Assembly: GCA_008729055.1 (NCBI GenBank)
Contig: SDUX01000004.1
Coordinates: forward strand, 7,224,026 to 7,288,025
Source: Pyropia haitanensis
Taxonomy: Eukaryota > Rhodophyta > Bangiophyceae > Bangiales > Bangiaceae
DNA: 64,000 nucleotides
Reading direction: 5' to 3'
The position numbers were made by a program, and so were the translations under genes. Each line of letters begins with the position of its first letter. Position 1 is the stretch's first letter. This document shows positions 33,484 through 44,367 of the stretch, piece by piece. The notes beneath the pieces are model-generated. The model searched no databases and was not told the DNA's origin. It was given only the letters and a program-made list of their open reading frames with translations.

Positions 33484-34203
33484 GCGGGGTTGTGTGCGCC
33501 GAGAGAAAAGATCTCACGGATTACTCCTGCCTCCAGCCGCGGGTGTGCCAATAGATACACGTTTATATATTGGCTCGGCCGGGTGCGTGTGTGTCCAAAG
33601 ATCGCCACAGCAAGCCGGCCAAACCTTGGGCGCGAGAATGTGCTCGCGCCCAGAACAAGAGAGGGCAAACAGCGTGCCCCGCAAAGGAGGCAGGCAAGAA
33701 GAAGCACTCGCCCACGGTGAGTCTCACGCGGGCGCCAAGCCGGGAAGGTGGGAGGGAGCGTCTCGCGCAGCGCCGAGAGCGCTGGCGCGAGGGCAAACGA
33801 ACGTGCCGGCCGTCGGCGGCCGGCGGTCCCCCCCGCGCCCCCAGCTGATATCCCCCCCGCCCCTGGCTGGAGCGGCGGAGATCCCCCACCCGTGGAGGGC
33901 GGGGACAGCTGGCCGGTCGGCGGCTCCCAATCCGCCACCCCTCACAATTAGAGAGAGAGAAGCAATGTCAATAAGCCCACCCGCTTGGCGCAGACATAAC
34001 AGCTTAACACGAACAAACAAGACATAGTCGACGTAGGGTCGGTTCTGATAACGATACCATCGACCATCACCGGACGGTGACCGCGACCGCCACAGGCCAG
34101 CGCCGCACGGAAAGGCGTCGGCGACAAAGGCGGTCGTGGAGGCGGGGACGGAACACACGTCAGTGACCAGGCGCGGTGCCCGCAACTAAAGTTTGATTGA
34201 ATG
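33484..34203. other. Lower-GC intergenic region
   Basis: A visibly AT-richer stretch (for example 33510-33600 and 33945-34050). No domain or convincing start is seen in any frame. Confidence 0.45.
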
Positions 34204-34704
34204 TCAAGGTGCGTACCCTGGTCCAGACCCACGTGCGGTTGCCTCCTGCCGTGGGTGGCCCAGATGTTCGCCGTCGCGGTAGTTGAAGCGGTACCCGCCT
34301 CGGCAGCGGCGGCGCCGCCATAGAACGCCCGTCGCCGCCACTCGGGCAGGTACGCCTGACGGCGGCCACCGTCGCGGGCTTGCCCGCCACGTCGAACTGG
34401 CAGCCCGCCGCGGTCGCCGCCATGGCTGCCGGCGATGGTGACTGGGCGGGCGGCGCGGCGTGCGGCGGGTTCGCCTCCCCTCAGCCGCGGCGGGCGGCCG
34501 GCGGCGGCAACGGAGGAGGCGGCGGTGGCTGGGCCGCCCCCGCAACCGCCGCTGCCACGGTTTCTCTGCCGCCGCCGCGTCGGCGCCGCCGCTGCCACCC
34601 CTCGCTGGCCGGTGGGCGTGGTGGTGGGGGGGGGCGCGCCGACCGTTGCGGGGGTAGCACTCTCGGGGGGTCTGGGGGGGCCGTGCCGGTGGCGCAGTCG
34701 CCAA

Positions 34705-34740
<36 letters not shown>

Positions 34741-34886
34741 TGCCGGTCGAGGCGCCCCCGCCCGAGCGCCGCCGCAACCGCCCCAGCACCCCCGCCCGCA
34801 TCCGACGGCAGCGCTGCCGCGTGCACCCGCCGGAGCGCGCCGCCGAGACCGGCGGCGGGAGCGCCGCGGCGATCCCCACTCAGCAC
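34204..34886 (-). CDS. Possible small protein, unidentified
   Basis: A weak candidate. Minus-strand pieces in neighbouring frames read as protein: CQFDVAGKPATVAAV (after ATG 34423), AYLPEWRRRAFYGGAAAAEA, and FNYRDGEHLGHPRQEA running to a stop at 34204. They would join only with two frame changes. An upstream Arg/Gly-rich segment with poly-Gly, starting at ATG 34795 or further out, could be a targeting leader. I recognise no family. Confidence 0.25.
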
Positions 34887-35180
34887 GGGAGGGGGGGGGG
34901 TGCGTCGGCCGCCGTCGCGCGAGCCACCCGCGCGGGCAGCGCGGACCGTGCACGTGGCGCGGTGGGGGCATCCCAGCCACGCTCCCCTCCCCCCGAGTGT
35001 TCTTTGGGGTGCGCCTGGCAGCGACCTGGTGCGTGCGTGGCGTGGCAGAGCTGGTGGTGCGTGCCTGCTTGCTCGGGTGGGGGGTCCGCCGCCGCGGCAC
35101 CAGTCGCCCCAGTCTCAAGCCGGTGTGCCTGCAAATCGCCGGCCACCCGCCCCCCACCGCCCCACCCCCACCCTGTCCTC

Positions 35181-37916
35181 TCATCGGCGCTCGTCTGGAC
35201 CCCCCCCCCAGCGCTCCCCCACCAGCCGCAGCCGCCCCTCATTGTGCTCTACCGGGAGCGCGTCGAGGCCCGGCACATTGTTGGTCGCGTCCCGGACCGC
35301 GTCGCGGAGCACGCTCTGCCCCCCCACCGAGTGGCTCCCCCGCCCCGTGATGACCACAATCGACGGCAGAGCACCCGACGCGAGGACCGGCGCGAGCATG
35401 GCCGTGACCATCGTCGACGCCTCGTCCGCGTGGAGGCCGTGAAAGTCGAGCACCACCTCGGCGGCGCCATCCGTCCCCGCCGCCGCGTTGGCGTTCATCG
35501 CCGCGTAGATGGACGTGGCCGCCGCCTCGCGGGCCTCGCTCAGCACGTGGTCCGCCGCGTCGAGCGCGGCACGCGCCGCGGACCACGCGGGCGTGTCGGG
35601 GGGGCCCGCGTCGGCGAGCGCGGCCGCCGCCACCCGCCGCGCGGCCGCGGCGGCCGCCACGGGCGTGCGCGCGGCAGCGTAGACGGCGCGATGCCGCGCG
35701 ACCGCGTCGTCTGGGTGGGCCTCGGCGGCGGCGGCCGCCGCATCGGGCGCGTCAAGCGGCACCTCCTCGTCGTCGGTGACCCATTGACCGCGGCCGGCGG
35801 CGGCGGCGTGGCGCTCCACCATGGAGAAGAGCAGCTGCTCGACCGCACCCACGTCGCAGCGATTCGCCTGCAGCATGGACCGCACGGTTCGCTCGGCGGC
35901 AGCGGCGGGGAAGGGCAGCCGCCGCGCCAGCTTGACTAGCGACGGCGTCGCGTGCACCACCGCCTCCACCAGCGTGGCTGGCCCATCAGCGGGCAGCGGA
36001 GAGCGACAGATGCAGCACTCCACGTCCCACGATGCGTAGCACGAGGCGCAGACGCCATGCCGGCACGGGAGCAGGACCACGAGCGTGTGGGCGAGCGTAG
36101 CCCAGACAAAGCCACAAATAGGGCAGCCATCATCGGTGTCCGGGGCGGCATTGTAGACCACCCCGGCGTCAGGCAGCGAGGAGCCGCTGAGCACCAAAAT
36201 GTCACCATCGCCGGTAGGGGGAGGGCGCCCGCCGCGCCAGTCGGGGAGCGGCACCGGCCCGGCGCCGCCGCTACCCCGGCCGCGACGGCCACCGCCACCG
36301 CCACGGCCGCGGCCACGGCCACGGCCACGCCCGCGGCCGCGACCGCGGCCGCGGCCGCCCACCCCAGACTGGGCATCCGCCCCTGCCACAGAGGGGGGCA
36401 AAAAGGAGCCGAGCGTGTCTACCGAATCCCCTCCCGACCCGCCCTCCCCCGCCGACTCATCAGCCGCCAACGTCGCCTCTGCCGACTGCGCCGCGGCAGC
36501 CGTCTCCGCCGCCGCCGTCGCCGTCGCCCTCGCAGACACGGACCGCCCTGCTGCGGCCGCGTCCACCCGCCGCTGCAACCGCCTCTGCAGGTCCGACGCC
36601 TCTGCGGCGTGGCGGCGGAGCTTGGCGGCCAGCCCGGGCGAGACGGGCGAGCCCGGCTCGCCAACCGCCTCCCCCTGTAGCCCACGAAACATGGGCGCGC
36701 TGAGCACCTCCCCACAATCGGCTGCCGCCGCGCTCGCGGCAAACAGCGCAGACGCATCGGGGCGGCCGTCGACGGCCAGCCGGAGCCGCCCCTCCGCCCG
36801 GTCGCTGAGCAGCACCGCCAGCAGTACCGCGGCAGACAGCAGAAGGGGAGACCCCGCGGACGTGCCCGCGCCGCGAGTCGCTCGCCGCACCGCGTCGATG
36901 CCGTCCGAGTAGGCAGCCACCGCGTCGAGGTGACGGCCGCGGGCAAAGCTCGCATTCCCCGCCGCCCTGGCCGCAGTCGCCTCCGCCAGGGCCGCCTCCA
37001 TTGGGTCCACCCGCTCCGCGTCACTACCGACGCCGCCGCCAGTGCCGCCGCCGCCGTGGGATCGCCTCCCCTCCCCCCCACGGCGGCCACGCAGCGTCGC
37101 TTGGCGCACTTCGGCCAGGTCGGCCAGCCGCTGGGCCTCGTCGGCCCACAGCACCTCCACCGCGGCCGCGTCCAGCGACGCCACGTCCACCCCGTGGGGC
37201 GCCCACAGCGGTACCGTCGTCGCGTACGCGATCGTATCGGCCACCACCACCGTGCGGTACTCATCCGCAATGGCGGCGAGGGTCGAGTAGATGGCCCCCT
37301 GTCGTGCGTGGAGCGCCGCCAGGAGGTCCGCGTCGAGGAGAAGGCCCGCCCGGTCCGCGGCGCTGCCGCGGAGCTCCGCCTCCTCCCCGCGGGTGACCGC
37401 GTAAAGCCGCGCGACCCGGCCTGGCCGTGGCACCCGCACGTACAGGTCGCACGACCGGTCGGCGGCGGCCGATGGCTGCTCAGACAGCAGGCCGACGCGG
37501 CGGAGCAGGCGGAGCGTCTCGACATCCTTTGCTTCCACAGCCGACGCGGCGTCGTGGTCGCCCGCCGGGCAGCGGCGCTGCGTGTAGATCCGGGGCAGCG
37601 CGTCGGCCGCGTCCGACAGGTAGTCGAGGGTCATCTCGGGGCATAGCGACGCCGAGCCGACCGCGCCGCCGCCCGCCGCCGTGCGGGGATCGTCCAGCGA
37701 TGCGGGCATGGCCGGCGCGACGACGCGGAGGAGGCGGCGGCGGTCGCGGGGGCGGAGGGCGGACCGCCACCAGCGCGAAAATTCGTGCCCGTAGACGTCC
37801 CAAAAGGCCGTCACCGACGCGCGCAGCGCGGCGAGGTCGCCGGTGACCCGGTCGGGCTCGGGGTCCCCACCGTCCAGGGACGCCTGCACGTCCGCGTCCG
37901 TCCAGTAGCGAGCCAT
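35181..37916 (-). CDS. RING finger - RG-rich - Smr domain protein with TPR-like segment
   Basis: From ATG 37916 the protein is 911 residues in one intact frame. An N-terminal region of unknown fold (about 1-300; FWDVYGHEFSRWW, LLRVVAPAMPASLDD) is followed by a TPR-like helical pair (about 310-350; AARAAGNASFARGRHLDAVA then AYSDGID). A long Arg-Gly repeat near residues 530-555 resembles an RNA-binding RGG tract. A C3HC4-type RING finger follows (CPIC at 595-598, then CRHGVCASC and CCIC), and then helices. The C-terminus is an Smr domain: VVLDFHGLHADEA (His826) and VVITGRGSHSVGG. Smr domains act as endoribonucleases or nucleic-acid nickases; RING fingers act as ubiquitin ligases. A link to co-translational quality control is inferred from those two activities only. 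Confidence 0.85.
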   Translation of the reverse strand: MARYWTDADVQASLDGGDPEPDRVTGDLAALRASVTAFWDVYGHEFSRWWRSALRPRDRRRLLRVVAPAMPASLDDPRTAAGGGAVGSASLCPEMTLDYLSDAADALPRIYTQRRCPAGDHDAASAVEAKDVETLRLLRRVGLLSEQPSAAADRSCDLYVRVPRPGRVARLYAVTRGEEAELRGSAADRAGLLLDADLLAALHARQGAIYSTLAAIADEYRTVVVADTIAYATTVPLWAPHGVDVASLDAAAVEVLWADEAQRLADLAEVRQATLRGRRGGEGRRSHGGGGTGGGVGSDAERVDPMEAALAEATAARAAGNASFARGRHLDAVAAYSDGIDAVRRATRGAGTSAGSPLLLSAAVLLAVLLSDRAEGRLRLAVDGRPDASALFAASAAAADCGEVLSAPMFRGLQGEAVGEPGSPVSPGLAAKLRRHAAEASDLQRRLQRRVDAAAAGRSVSARATATAAAETAAAAQSAEATLAADESAGEGGSGGDSVDTLGSFLPPSVAGADAQSGVGGRGRGRGRGRGRGRGRGRGGGGGRRGRGSGGAGPVPLPDWRGGRPPPTGDGDILVLSGSSLPDAGVVYNAAPDTDDGCPICGFVWATLAHTLVVLLPCRHGVCASCYASWDVECCICRSPLPADGPATLVEAVVHATPSLVKLARRLPFPAAAAERTVRSMLQANRCDVGAVEQLLFSMVERHAAAAGRGQWVTDDEEVPLDAPDAAAAAAEAHPDDAVARHRAVYAAARTPVAAAAAARRVAAAALADAGPPDTPAWSAARAALDAADHVLSEAREAAATSIYAAMNANAAAGTDGAAEVVLDFHGLHADEASTMVTAMLAPVLASGALPSIVVITGRGSHSVGGQSVLRDAVRDATNNVPGLDALPVEHNEGRLRLVGERWGGGPDERR

Positions 37917-38685
37917 GGTGGACGCGGAGGGCGGGGGCGCGCGCCGGACGCAGCGGGAGCACAACAGCACCACTCCGGCGCCCCCACGGCGGCCAGCAAA
38001 AGCCCAGGCGCGGGTCACACGCAGCGGCCGCGCGACAGCGTCACCCCGTAGCCAAGCCGGCGGCCAGCAAAAGCGCAATCGAGAAGAGGCTGACGACGAA
38101 AGCAAACGGAACGCAGCGCTCGTATCGGCTGCGGCCGTCAATCGGCGTCAGTCGGGTGCGTGGCGGGTTGAGCAAGAGGGAAAAACAAACAGCAAACGGT
38201 GACGCATGCGCGCCACGACGACGTGCACGAAACACGGGCGCGCGACGAGGACGTGCACCCAACCCGGGCAATACGAACGTGTGCACCATCCGAGTGGCGC
38301 CAAGCGGGAAGCCGGAGGAGCGCCTGCAGCCTGGCTGCCGCACGCCTCCCTGTGCGTACAGGATGTCGGATCACAAGCTGTACCGCCTCGAAGAAATGTC
38401 GACTGCGATTAGATCAGATACGACGTATTTGACGTTTCCGTGATGATCGCTACCTGAAGTCTCGAATAAATTACCGGTGTCACCACTGTTTCCACCCAAC
38501 GTTGACTCCGCTCTCGCGCCCGTCCCCGCTCAAGGCTCCCGGCTGTCGTCCTCTCACCCTCCTTCCCCCACTCTGGGAGACCGCCGCAACGCACGTACCT
38601 GCCGCCACTCTCCTCGCCCCTGCCCGCCCCTCCTCCCTACCCCACGCTCCGCCGACGCCGGGACCGTCCTGCCCACCCGCACCGC
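37917..38685. other. Intergenic region, AT-richer centre
   Basis: Divergent region between the RING-Smr gene (-) and the membrane-protein gene (+). The E. coli-like base composition around 38350-38500 contrasts with the flanks. The RING-Smr frame stays open for 75 codons upstream of its ATG, to 38141. No separate gene is supported. Confidence 0.45.
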
Positions 38686-39342
38686 ATGGCGTTCCTCCCT
38701 CCCCTCCTCCCGCCGCCGCTGCCGCTGTCGACACCGCGCGCCCGCCGCGCGACGGCGGGCACCTCGCGGCGCCACCCTGCCGCCGCCACCGTCGCGGCGG
38801 CCCGCCCGACGTGCTCCGCGGCGGCGCCCCCGCCCTCCCCTACTCCCGGCGATCGGCGCGGCCGCGACGCGCGCGGCGGGGGGGAGCCGCCGCTGCCGCC
38901 GTTGCCGCTGCCGCCGCCGCCGTTGCCGCCGCCGGTGCCCCCCCTGGCATGGCTGGGCGAGCCGCCGCCGGTGCGTGCCGCGCGGGGGCTCGTTGACGGT
39001 GCCGCGTGGCTGTGGGGCGCATCGGTGGCGGCGGCGCTGTTTGCTCGCTCCGTGCCGCCGCCCGCCAAGGCGGGGCGCGCCGCCGCCGGGGCGGCTGACA
39101 AGGACGCTGCCGCCGCTGCCGCCACCGCCACCGCCGCCGCCGCTGTCGCCGCCGGGCGGGTGGCGGGGGCGAGTGTGGGGGCGGGGGGGGGGGGCGGCTG
39201 GCGCCGCGCCGTTGCCGCCACCGCGGCGGTGGCGGTGGTGCTGGTGGTGGGGGCGGTTGCCGCCTGGGTGGTGGCTGCCGTGTGTTTGCGGGGGGTGGCG
39301 ACGGCGGGGGCGGGGGTGCGGGGGGGAGCAGGGCTTCCCTGA
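38686..39342 (+). CDS. Putative organelle-targeted membrane protein, unidentified
   Basis: This 218-residue protein is not recognised. The first about 60 residues are Pro/Arg/Ala/Ser/Thr-rich with no acidic residues until later, which suggests a transit peptide. A proline-rich segment follows. There are two hydrophobic segments: a weak one at about residues 108-122 (AAWLWGASVAAALFA) and a strong one at about 177-206 (VAATAAVAVVLVVGAVAAWV). A conserved-looking short motif, WLGEPPPVRAARGLVDGAAW, lies before the first. ATG 38686 follows a pyrimidine-rich leader. It could be a small plastid or mitochondrial inner-membrane protein. Gly runs leave some doubt about frame. Confidence 0.5.
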   Translation: MAFLPPLLPPPLPLSTPRARRATAGTSRRHPAAATVAAARPTCSAAAPPPSPTPGDRRGRDARGGGEPPLPPLPLPPPPLPPPVPPLAWLGEPPPVRAARGLVDGAAWLWGASVAAALFARSVPPPAKAGRAAAGAADKDAAAAAATATAAAAVAAGRVAGASVGAGGGGGWRRAVAATAAVAVVLVVGAVAAWVVAAVCLRGVATAGAGVRGGAGLP

Positions 39343-39585
39343 AGCTCTCTCCCGGTGTCCCGCCACTCGAGGGGCGGGGGGTGGGGGGGGCGGCGGGGCG
39401 GGAGGCGCCGCGGTGGTGGCGGCCAGTCTTGGCTCGGGGGGCCATCCCGCCGCCCCCCCCTGCCGGCTCGTTTTCGCGGCATACCCCTCACTACCGCTGC
39501 CTGTGCCACCGTCGTTTGCGTCGACGTCAGTGAGGGCTGGTAGCGACCGTCGGTGATGTTGGCGGCGACGGCGATGACGGTGGCA

Positions 39586-39617
<32 letters not shown>

Positions 39618-40940
39618 CGCGGCGGCAGCGGCCAGTGGCGATGGCGGCACCCACCGCGGCACCGACCGCCGGCCATTCGAGCCGTGGGGTGGGGCGTGTG
39701 CGGATTGCCCCGCGCGACGGCCCCAGCCACGCCGCCCATCGCTGCACAGGAGGCCCCTGTGTGTGGTGCACCAGCGCGGCGGCAAGCGGGGGGGCAGGCG
39801 GCGACGGCAGCGCACACAGGCGGGCCCGCGGCCGCGGCGGTGGCGGCGCCTGTCTCGCCGCGGCGGCCTGGCGCGTGGGGTTTCCGTCCGCGACGCGGCA
39901 ACGCCGCCACTGGGTGCCGCCCGCCACGGCGCCGCGGTGTGGTGTCCACCTCCCGCGCCGCCGCCGCGTCCGAGTGCGTACCGCTCCTGGTGCGGGCGGG
40001 GGGTGGCTGCGGGTGGCGCGACACCCCCTTCCCCGCGGCGGCCGCCTCCCCACCGACGCACGCGCCAGCAAGAAGGCGTGTGTGCGCCACGTGCACGTGC
40101 CGTGCGTGTCAAGGACGAGCAACCGCTGGCGTACTTGCCGCCGCCCATGAGAAATTCGCTGTGGAAAAGATTCCGTCATGACGACACAGATTCGCCTTCG
40201 CGACAGCCATCGCCCAACCCCCCCACATTGGTGCGTGCAGGGGGGACCGAGTGTCATGCGCCCCACAGCCTTGATTTCGGTGCGGATCAGCCACGCCAAC
40301 CCGGAATGGCCCGCCACGCCCCCTCTCCCCCCCCTCCACCCCGCCTTCCTAGCCAGAGCGCATCCCGAGCCGGAGCGACCGATGACCGATGATGCCCATC
40401 CACCCGGCGACGAGGGTGACGCCCCTCCCCCCCCGCCCGCTGCCATTTCACCCGCCGCCTCGGCCGCCGCCGCTGCCGCCGCCAGCGCCGCGCCGCGTCG
40501 CGCCGGGCGGGGTGTGGGCGGCTGGCGGTCGCGCCCCGCCGCACTCTGTCCCGCTCGCGTCGCGGCGCGGCCGCCCGTGGCGCTAGGCGGCGGCCGTGGG
40601 TCCACGCCGCGGCCCGCCCGCCGTCCCGCCCGCCCGCCCGCCCGCCCGCCCGCCCGCCCGCCCGCCCGCCCGCCCGCCCGCCCGCCCGCCCGCGTGCTTG
40701 CCCGCCCGCCCGCCCGCCCGCTTGCCCGTTCACAGCGTCGCCCAGTCGCGACGTCGGTACGGCCGCTGCATTTGTTTCTTCGTTTTTTGGCTGTTTTTGC
40801 TCCCCGATTGTTTGCCCCCTGTGTGCGGCGGTTGGTGCCGCGGCCACTGTGGCCACCCCCGTCGGTCGCGCTGCGGGCTCCCCGTGTCTCGTGCTCGCCC
40901 CGCTGCCCCCTCCCCCGTCGCCGCCCCCCCTCCCCTCACC
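39343..40940. other. Intergenic region with GGC and CCCG microsatellites
   Basis: About 1.6 kb with a GGC-type tract at about 39583-39640 and a CCCG repeat at 40624-40728. Open frames on both strands are explained by the repeats and GC content. No domain or start is supported. Confidence 0.45.
40624..40728. repeat. (CCCG)n microsatellite
   Basis: A tetranucleotide tract (CCCG/CCGC register), nearly pure from 40624 to about 40692 and then interrupted by GTGCTTG before resuming to about 40728. The 4-bp period rules out coding function. It lies 210-310 bp upstream of the prenylcysteine-oxidase-like ATG. Confidence 0.9.
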
Positions 40941-43752
40941 ATGAAGGTCGCCATCATTGGCGGCAACCTCCTCGGCTGTGGCACCGCCGCCCACGCCAGG
41001 CGGCGTCTGGACGAGGCGGCGGCGACGGCGGCGGCGGCGGCCGCAGCGGCGGCGGCGGCGGCGACGGCGGCGACGGCGGCGACGACGGCGGGCACCCCCC
41101 CCCCCCCCCACCCCCCCCACCCCCTGCGGCCGTGCCCGCCGTCACGTTTACCCTCTTTGAGCGCGCCCCCGCGCTCGGCGGCGGCCACTTCCGCACCACC
41201 CCCGCCGCGGGGGTGCCGGTCGAGACGGGGCGGACGACGGACATGGCGGCGGGGGCGCCGCACCTGGGCGCCCTCCTGGCGCTCGCCGGCCTCGCCGACC
41301 GGCCGCTGTGGCGGCGGCTCGCCGCGCGAGCCGTCGCCGCGGTCCGGCGGCTGGCTGGGGGAGGGGGGGAGGCCGGGGGCGGGGCGGAGGGTCGGGGGCT
41401 ACCGCCGTCTGCTTCCGCTGCCGCCGCCGCCGCGGGGTCGCCGCCTGTCCGGCGGGTGCCGCTGTGGATAGAGGGCGTCGACGCGGTTACGGGGCGGAGC
41501 GCGGCGTATGGCGGTGGCCGGCCCGGTGCGGCGGCCGCCGGCGGCCGCGGCGGCCGCCTGCGCACGTACGGGGTGTGGGACTGGGCGACGGACGCGTACG
41601 TGGTGTCGCACGGGGGCGCGCGGCTGCTCGCCGCGGCGCGGCCGCTGCTCGGCTCGGCGCTGCCCCGCCTGGCCGCCACCGCCGCGGTGGGCGCCGCGGC
41701 GCAGCGTGTGCGCGACGCGCCGACGGGCACCCTCCGCGCCGCCTGGGGCGCCGCCGCCGTCGCGGCGGTGCTGACGTCGGCGGTCGGCCTTCTCCCCGCC
41801 GTCGACGCGATCGAGCGGGCGGTCATGACCGTCGCGGCCAACGTGGGCGGCATGGTCCGCCACGGGATGGTGGCGCCCCTGTCGCGGGGCGCCCTCCGCG
41901 GCTTTTGCGTGCAGCTGACGACGGGCGCGGCCGAAGCGGCGGCCGCCCGCATCCGCCGCGCGCGCCTGCCAGACCTCCTCGCCTACCACGCGCTGGACCG
42001 GTACGCGGCGACGACGGCGGGGGAGATGTGGGCAAAGTTTGGGCTCAGCGCCCCGTTTATGGACGCCGTCCACCTGCCTTTTGCACGCGCCGCGTACGCG
42101 CGGGGGGTTGCCGACGCGGCGGCGGCGGCGGCGGCGGGCAGCGGGGGGCGGGGGGTCGCGTCGTCCTCGTGACTGACACGGTGGACGGGGCAGAGCCGGT
42201 GGCCACCACCACCACCGCCACCGCTGACATCGCGGCGGCGGCGGGCCAGGTGGGCGGGGCGGCAGACGCGCCCGCGACGGCGTTGGGTCGGCGGGGGGAG
42301 GCGGCCGCGGATGGCGGCTTGACCGCCCTGCAGGCCCTCCTTGCGCTGCAGGTGGCGGACGTGACCGACGCCGAGACGGTGGGCGCGGTCATCCGGGTGG
42401 CGCCCGCCAACGCGGCCCTGTGTGACCTGCTGGTGGGGGTGGCGTCGGGGAGGGCGCAGCCCGGCGCGGCCGCCGCCGGCGGTGGCGGCACCGCCACCGG
42501 TACCACCCCGCCCGTGGACGTGCGGCTCTCCACGACCGTGACGGGAGTTGCGTCGACGGCGGATGGGGCGGCCACCCGCCTGGTCGTCCGCTACGTGGAC
42601 GCCCTAGTCGGGGGCGGAGGGGCGGCGGAGGAGGAGTTTGACGCGGTGGTGGTGTGCTGCCGGCTGCCGCCGGGAACGGAGCGCGGGGAGGGTGGCAACG
42701 ACGTGGCGGTGGCGGCCGTCGCCGCGGAGGACGGGCGTGTGGTAGAGGGGGAGGCAGAGGGGGATGGGGAGGCTGGCCACGCGCTAGCCTGCGCTGCCGA
42801 CACGCCCAATGGCTTCGCCGCGCCCGCTGCCGCCGACGACGACGATGCCATCCGCCCTGCTCCCGCGGCGGCTCCCACCTCTACCGCCATTGTGGCGGCG
42901 GCACCCACTGCCCGGGCGGCGGCCATGCCCTGGTCGCTGGCGCTCCCCGCGGACCCCCCCCCTCCCCCCCCAGGGGGCGACTGGCTGGCCGTCGTCGTGG
43001 GCAACCTCAACCCCGGCTTCTTCCGCTACACCCGCGAGGCGGACGTGCCCGACCTCCTCCACGCCGTCCACTGCACGTCCTTTAGTCGGGTAGAGCGGTA
43101 CGGTGTGGCGGTGCCGACCGCGGGTGATGCGGCCGCCCGCGGAGCGGCGGGGCGGCCCCACGGGGGGGCGCCCCCCGCTACGGTCAATGGCCGCGTCGAC
43201 GACGGCGGGGACACCGCCGCCGCGGTCACCGACGGCATGTACGTGTACGCTGTGACGACCGGCGACGCGTTTGTCGCGGCGGGCACCCGGTCGGCCATGT
43301 TTGCCCGCGTCGCCTGCATGCCCCACTACGCCCCGCGGCCCGCGCCCGTCGACGCGGCGGCCGTCCTGGCCGCCGCGGGCGCCGCCGGCGACGACGCCTG
43401 GGCCGCCACGGTCGCCGCGGCCGCCGCGGCCGCCGATGCGGCCGCCGCGGCGGCGGCGGAGCGCGTCGCGGCGGCCGTGGCACGTCGGCGGCGCAGGCCG
43501 GCGGCCGCACCGGCCGCCCCCTCCGCGCCGCGGCCACCGCCGCTGCCCGCCGCGACGCCGTGCGCGGCGGTGGCGGCAGCGGCGGTGGTGCCGCCGGTGC
43601 TCCTCTCCCGTGGGGTGCTCTACCCCGCTGCCGCAGACGTGCTCGCCGCGGACGTGGAGCTCGACGCGCTCGGCGCCAACAATGCGGCCGCGCTACTGGT
43701 GCAGCACCTGACGCTCGAGGTGGGGCGGCGGGCGCAGGGGGCGGGGATGTGA
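40941..43752 (+). CDS. PCYOX1: Prenylcysteine oxidase-like FAD protein (PCYOX1/farnesylcysteine lyase family), frame broken at homopolymers
   Basis: The family releases cysteine and prenyl aldehyde from prenylcysteines during turnover of prenylated proteins, using FAD. The start MKVAIIGGNLLGCG is a Rossmann dinucleotide-binding motif directly after ATG 40941. FTLFERAPALGGGHFRTT is the second-strand acidic end (ERAPxLGG). Next comes MWAKFGLSAPFMDAVHLPFA followed by RAAYARG, as in the PCYOX helical region (FSEKFIDEIVTPVMRVNYGQ). Late pieces are GDWLAVVVGNLNPGFF, FARVACMPHYAPRP and RGVLYPAAADVLAADVELDA followed by LGANNAAALLVQ, matching the end of the family. Frames change in the poly-C near 41095-41120 and in G-runs near 42143-42160. 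An Ala tract (about residues 28-50) interrupts the N-terminal fold. Assignment is by motif order; substrate is inferred. Confidence 0.75.
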
Positions 43753-44367
43753 GGGCGCGTGGTGCGGGCGGATGGGGGGGTGTGGGCGTACGGCTGGTGG
43801 GGGGCAATGGGTGTGCGCGGCGGCGCGGCGGTTGTGCCTCCTTTTTCGGGCAGAGGTCCGCCTCCCGGTCAGGCACTGTGTCTGTGTTGTGTGCGATGTG
43901 CCCACGACGAGGCCGCGTGTGTGTTCCGTTTTACTCTACGTTTTTTTTCTTTCCGTCGGTGACGGGCGTGCGAGAATGTGCGTGCTTCTGACGCGCACCC
44001 GCGCGCACATGGACCATGGTGCACCGCCGCGCTCTGCCGCGTGTCGGGTGGGCACGCCCGTGGGTTCCGTCTGTCGGTGGCGTGAGCAGGATGCGGGAGC
44101 CTCGCCAACGTCGAGCACCAACACTTGGGTTTGGCCGACCGGATTGATCCGAGGGGGCTACATCATGAGGACGGCGGCGCCAGTTGACTTTGTCGCAGAC
44201 CACCACCTCTCGGCTCATCACCGCATCGCCGGTCAGCCTCGTCGCCACCCTCCTGTCTCCCGCTCCTTCCCTCCTTCAACGCTCCCGTTACGCTGGTCAG
44301 CCGCTCGCCTCGGTGCCCCTCCTCCCCCCACCTTTTCCTGCGGTTTTGTTTATTTTTTGCGCCCGCG
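43753..44367. other. Intergenic region
   Basis: Mixed composition with a T-rich stretch (about 43927-43955). A pyrimidine-rich leader precedes the NOL9 start. No protein-like frame is seen. Confidence 0.5.

Noticed and set aside
39553..40392. Ala-rich plus-strand protein
   Set aside because: It begins in a GGC microsatellite and then turns into Arg/Pro/Gly noise; neighbouring frames look the same.
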